A DNA stretch of 64,000 bases from CAVVJA01 sp963779485. Lineage in GTDB: Bacteria; Actinomycetota; Actinomycetes; Mycobacteriales; Jatrophihabitantaceae. Under the pieces are notes generated by a model. It saw only the letters and a list, made by a program, of their open reading frames with translations, was not told the DNA's origin and did not search any database. Both the position numbers and the translations under genes were made by a program. Where the stretch lies: positions 124,001 through 188,000 of the forward strand of contig CAVZYJ010000004.1 in the NCBI GenBank assembly GCA_963779485.1, written 5' to 3'. Shown piece after piece: positions 60,826-64,000 of this stretch (positions are counted from its first letter, which is position 1; every line of letters begins with the position of its first letter).

Positions 60826-60874
60826 CGTGATCTTGGACTTGTGGCCCCGGAACCACGGTAAGTCCAAGATCACG
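60826..60874. repeat. dispersed palindromic element, copy E
   Basis: Perfect 15-bp arms: CGTGATCTTGGACTT (60826-60840) and AAGTCCAAGATCACG (60860-60874). The 19-base spacer GTGGCCCCGGAACCACGGT differs from the other copies and can itself pair (GTGG with CCAC). It lies between two co-oriented genes, 32 bases after the first. Confidence 0.88.
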
Positions 60875-60981
60875 AGCGCTGGGTCGACGAGCGGTGAGTC
60901 GGCCGGCGGACGCAGGTATGACTGGGCCGGTCATTGGGCCGGCGCCCGTATCACTGGGCTGGGCCGCGCCTCCGCCGTGAT

Positions 60982-61434
60982 GTGACCGACACCACGCCCG
61001 ACGCGGCCCGCGTGGCCTGGCGACGGCGGTTGGTCGGCGCGTCCGGAGTCGGCCTGATCGCCGCCACCGGAGCTGTGGTCGGGCGACTACCGGCAGTAGC
61101 CGTCGTCCCGGTCATGGTCGTTCTTCTGGCCGGCATCGACCTCGTGTCCGGGGTGCTGGCCAAATCGTGGGCGGCGACCAACTCGGGCTGGCTGATGCTC
61201 GCGGGCGGCGCGATGTACCTGGTCATGTTCTGGGGCTACGGCGTTAGTTTGCGGTTTGGGGAGCTGTCGACGATCACCATCGGTTGGGTCGTGATCGTCA
61301 CGGTCGGTAACATGGCGTTGGACAAGTTCCGCTACCAGGTGAACTTCCCCACATCCAAGTGGCTGGTTGCCATCCTTATCGTGGCGCTCCTCGTCTACCT
61401 GATGGTCGACCTCAAAGGCGCCGAATCGGCCTGA
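60982..61434 (+). CDS. four-helix membrane protein, hypothetical
   Basis: A 150-residue protein with helices near residues 18-38, 42-58, 66-86, 92-108 and 124-143 (ILIVALLVYLMV). The LSTITIGWVVIVTVGNMALDKFRY segment resembles small-multidrug-resistance-like or EamA-like half transporters, but the charged residue of SMR helix 1 is not found, so I leave it unnamed. GTG 60982 is the first start after the repeat; it has no strong ribosome-binding site. topA follows after 111 bases. Confidence 0.6.
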   Translation: MTDTTPDAARVAWRRRLVGASGVGLIAATGAVVGRLPAVAVVPVMVVLLAGIDLVSGVLAKSWAATNSGWLMLAGGAMYLVMFWGYGVSLRFGELSTITIGWVVIVTVGNMALDKFRYQVNFPTSKWLVAILIVALLVYLMVDLKGAESA

Positions 61435-61545
61435 ACCGCCGGGCTGCGGGCCAGTGCGCGGCGCTCCGACACGTTCGTGAGGTACCGTCCGCGCTGGCTG
61501 TGCACCGCGCGCGGCCGGTGGAAGCGAGTTGAGCAAGGAGCGAGG

Positions 61546-64000
61546 GTGGCACGCAGAGGCGCGAAGACGGGCACCGGCACCAAGCTGGTGATCGTCGAGT
61601 CGCCGGCCAAGGCCAAGACGATCGGCGGCTATCTCGGATCGGGATACACCGTCGAGGCCTCGATCGGCCACATCCGCGACCTGCCCCGCAACGCTGCCGA
61701 CATCCCGGCCCGGTTCAAGGGCGAGCCGTGGGCTCGTCTCGGCGTGGACACCGACCACGATTTCGAGCCGCTGTACGTGGTGAGTCCGGACCGCAAGCAG
61801 CAAGTCAGCAAGCTGAAGGCGCTGGTCAAGGACGCCGATGAGCTGTATCTGGCGACGGACGAGGACCGGGAGGGCGAGGCGATCGCCTGGCACCTGGTCC
61901 AGACGCTCGCGCCGCGGATTCCGGTCCGCCGGATGGTGTTCCACGAGATCACACCGCAGGCCATCGCCTCGGCCGTGTCCTCTCCCCGGGAGATCGACGA
62001 CCGGCTGGTCGATGCCCAGGAGACCCGCCGAATCCTGGATCGCCTCTACGGCTACGAGGTGAGCCCGGTTCTGTGGAAGAAGGTGCTGCCCCGGCTGTCC
62101 GCCGGTCGGGTGCAATCGGTCGCGACCCGAATCGTGGTCGAGCGCGAACGGGCTCGGATGGCCTTCCACTCGGCCGGCTACTGGGACGTCACGGGCACGT
62201 TCGCGCCGGAGAAGCGCCGGGACGGTGATCCGGAGACGTTCACGGCGACCCTCGTCGCGGTGGACGACGTCCGGGTGGCGACGACTCGTGATTTCGACCC
62301 GGCGACCGGCCGAGCCGCGTCCGACGTCGTGCACCTGGACGAGCCCGGCGCTCGGGGCCTGGCCGCCCGCCTCGACCGGCAGCCGTTCGAGGTTCTCCGA
62401 GTCGAGGAGAAGCCGTATCGGCGCCGCCCGTACCCGCCGTTCATGACGTCGACGCTGCAGCAGGAGGCCGGCCGGAAGCTGCGCTGGTCGTCCGCGGTCA
62501 CCATGCGGGTGGCGCAGCGGCTGTACGAGAACGGGTACATCACCTATATGCGCACCGACTCGACGACGCTCTCCGCGACCGCGCTCGCCGCCGCCCGAGC
62601 GCAGGCCCGCGAGCTGTACGGAGACGCGTACGTCCCGGCGGAGGCGCGCACCTACACCCGTCGGGTCAAGAACGCCCAGGAGGCCCACGAGGCGATCCGC
62701 CCCTCCGGCGACACGTTCCGCACGCCTGGACAGCTCGCCGGTCATCTGTCCAGCGAGGAGTTCCGGCTCTACGAGATGATCTGGCAGCGCACGCTGGCCT
62801 CGCAGATGGCCGATGCGGTCGGGACGACAGTGTCGGTGCGGCTCGCCGGAACGTCGGTGACCGACGAGCGGGCGGAGTTCGCGACGTCGGGACGCACGAT
62901 CACGTTCCCCGGGTTCCTGCGCGCCTACGTCGAGGACGTCGACGAATCGGCCGAGAAGGACGACGCCGAGAAGCGGCTCCCGCACCTGGAACGCCGGCAG
63001 GCGTTGACTGCGCGCGAGTTCCAGGCGGCCGGCCACACGACCTCTCCGCCGGCGCGCTACACCGAGGCGTCGCTCGTCAAGGCGCTCGAGGAGCTCGGCA
63101 TCGGCCGCCCGTCGACCTACGCGTCCATCCTGCAGACGATTCAGGATCGTGGTTACGTCTGGAAGAAGGGCGCGGCGCTGGTGCCGTCGTGGACGGCGTT
63201 CGCGGTGATCGGGCTCCTTGAGTCGTACTTCGGTCGGCTGGTGGACTACGGATTCACGGCCAGCGTCGAGAACGACCTGGACGCGATCGCCAACGGCGCC
63301 ACGTCCCGCGTCGACTGGCTGCGCCGCTTCTACTTCGGCGCGAACGGGGCAGTGTCCGACCCGCAGCGAATCTCGGCGCAGGGTGGCCTCAAGCGACTCA
63401 TCGCCGAGCGGCTGGAAGAGATCGACGCCCGCGGGGTCAACTCCATCCCGATCGGCGACGGCGATGTCGTCGTGCGGGTCGGCCGGTACGGCCCGTACCT
63501 GCAGCGCGGGGAAGAGCGGGTGTCCATCCCCGACGATCTGGCACCCGACGAGCTCACGCCCGAGAAGGTGGAGGAGTTGCTGTCGGCGCCATCCAGCGAC
63601 CGGGTGCTTGGCATCGACGACACCGGCGCGGAGATCACCGCAAAGAACGGCCGGTACGGGCCGTATGTCACGGACGGCGCCCGGACGGCGTCCCTGTTCT
63701 CGTCCATGTCGCTGGAGACGGTGACCCTGCCCGATGCCCAGCGGCTGCTCACTCTGCCGAGGGTGCTCGGAGTGCTCGACGGTGAGGAGGTCAGCGCGCA
63801 GAACGGCCGCTACGGGCCGTACGTGCGCAAGGGCAGCGAGTCACGATCACTGGACGCCGAGGACCAGCTGTTCACCATCACACTCGACGACGCTGCGGCG
63901 CTGTTCGCGCAGCCGAAGACCCGCGGCCGGCGAGCAGCATCGGTCCCGCTCAAGGAACTTGGCGACGATCCCGTCTCGGGCAAGCCGATCGTGGTCAAGG
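61546..64000 (+). CDS. topA: DNA topoisomerase I (3' end beyond the window)
   Basis: Type IA topoisomerase relaxing negative supercoils; 818 residues are visible and the frame is still open at 64000. The Toprim domain starts LVIVESPAKAKTIGGYLG with the metal motif YLATDEDREGEAIAWHL. The active-site Tyr is residue 334 in YITYMRTDSTTLS. The C-terminal part has repeated GRYGPYV units (NGRYGPYVTDG, NGRYGPYVRKG), which are the zinc-free DNA-binding repeats of actinobacterial TopA. GTG 61546 follows AAGGAG by five bases. Syntenic with Rv3646c. Confidence 0.96.
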   Translation, partial: MARRGAKTGTGTKLVIVESPAKAKTIGGYLGSGYTVEASIGHIRDLPRNAADIPARFKGEPWARLGVDTDHDFEPLYVVSPDRKQQVSKLKALVKDADELYLATDEDREGEAIAWHLVQTLAPRIPVRRMVFHEITPQAIASAVSSPREIDDRLVDAQETRRILDRLYGYEVSPVLWKKVLPRLSAGRVQSVATRIVVERERARMAFHSAGYWDVTGTFAPEKRRDGDPETFTATLVAVDDVRVATTRDFDPATGRAASDVVHLDEPGARGLAARLDRQPFEVLRVEEKPYRRRPYPPFMTSTLQQEAGRKLRWSSAVTMRVAQRLYENGYITYMRTDSTTLSATALAAARAQARELYGDAYVPAEARTYTRRVKNAQEAHEAIRPSGDTFRTPGQLAGHLSSEEFRLYEMIWQRTLASQMADAVGTTVSVRLAGTSVTDERAEFATSGRTITFPGFLRAYVEDVDESAEKDDAEKRLPHLERRQALTAREFQAAGHTTSPPARYTEASLVKALEELGIGRPSTYASILQTIQDRGYVWKKGAALVPSWTAFAVIGLLESYFGRLVDYGFTASVENDLDAIANGATSRVDWLRRFYFGANGAVSDPQRISAQGGLKRLIAERLEEIDARGVNSIPIGDGDVVVRVGRYGPYLQRGEERVSIPDDLAPDELTPEKVEELLSAPSSDRVLGIDDTGAEITAKNGRYGPYVTDGARTASLFSSMSLETVTLPDAQRLLTLPRVLGVLDGEEVSAQNGRYGPYVRKGSESRSLDAEDQLFTITLDDAAALFAQPKTRGRRAASVPLKELGDDPVSGKPIVVK

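Overview
The window is high-GC actinobacterial DNA: GTG and TTG starts are common, genes pack with 4-base GTGA/ATGA stop-start overlaps, and families such as GlxR/Crp, MarP, Ssd, DUF4244 pilin and the paired ArsA ATPases are actinobacterial. Much of the gene order follows a block I know from Mycobacterium tuberculosis, roughly Rv3646c (topA) to Rv3683 and then Rv3708c-Rv3710 (asd, ask, leuA), with related order in Streptomyces. The genus cannot be fixed from the sequence alone.

Layout. 1-7.7 kb: the 3' end of a membrane-anchored subtilisin-like protease, leuA with a leucine-rich leader-peptide attenuator, a biotinyl carrier protein overlapping a GABA aminotransferase gene, ask-asd (asd carries a +1 frame lesion) and peptide deformylase. 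7.8-21.9 kb: a less conserved segment with two DUF2252 paralogues, membrane proteins, a small-domain duplication protein, a glyoxalase-fold protein, an internally deleted flavin monooxygenase, an FtsH protease, an aldo/keto reductase, a DUF4386 protein and a diacylglycerol-kinase-like protein. It ends at the 3' side of a tRNA-Pro(CGG) gene. 22-34.6 kb: conserved block of metallophosphoesterase, GatB/YqeY protein, PonA2-type penicillin-binding protein, two ArsA-type ATPases, RidA, Nudix, metallo-beta-lactamase-fold hydrolase, Crp, endonuclease III, CoA-type Nudix, a cupredoxin lipoprotein and MarP. Five of these genes carry a +1 frame lesion.

34.6-43.3 kb: a tryptophan/kynurenine catabolic cluster (kynA, then aminomuconate-semialdehyde dehydrogenase, aminomuconate deaminase, 3-hydroxyanthranilate dioxygenase, ACMS decarboxylase, kynureninase and kynurenine monooxygenase). 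It is split by two opposite-strand genes that lie between two copies of a dispersed palindromic repeat. No kynurenine formamidase is recognised. 43.3-51.6 kb: epoxide-hydrolase-like protein, DUF1469 protein, NhaA antiporter, a membrane protein, a YCII protein, acetyl-CoA synthetase, a degenerate Fic-like protein and a HAD-IB hydrolase. 51.6-56.8 kb: a tad/Flp pilus locus (Ssd, TadA, TadB, TadC, pilin, TadE and TadG-like). 56.9-64 kb: STAS protein, H+-pyrophosphatase, two conserved hypotheticals and topoisomerase I, which runs off the end.

The main unexplained signals are non-coding. (1) A dispersed intergenic inverted repeat has 15-base arms CGTGATCTTGGACTT / AAGTCCAAGATCACG around an 18-20 base spacer, in five copies. 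(2) A 43-base element with two TCCACAG cores, one inside a perfect DnaA-box-like sequence, occurs once ahead of the tad operon and once ahead of the pilin gene. (3) Six frame lesions all have the same +1 phase, five of them packed into 4.3 kb, which most likely points to a sequence-quality problem.
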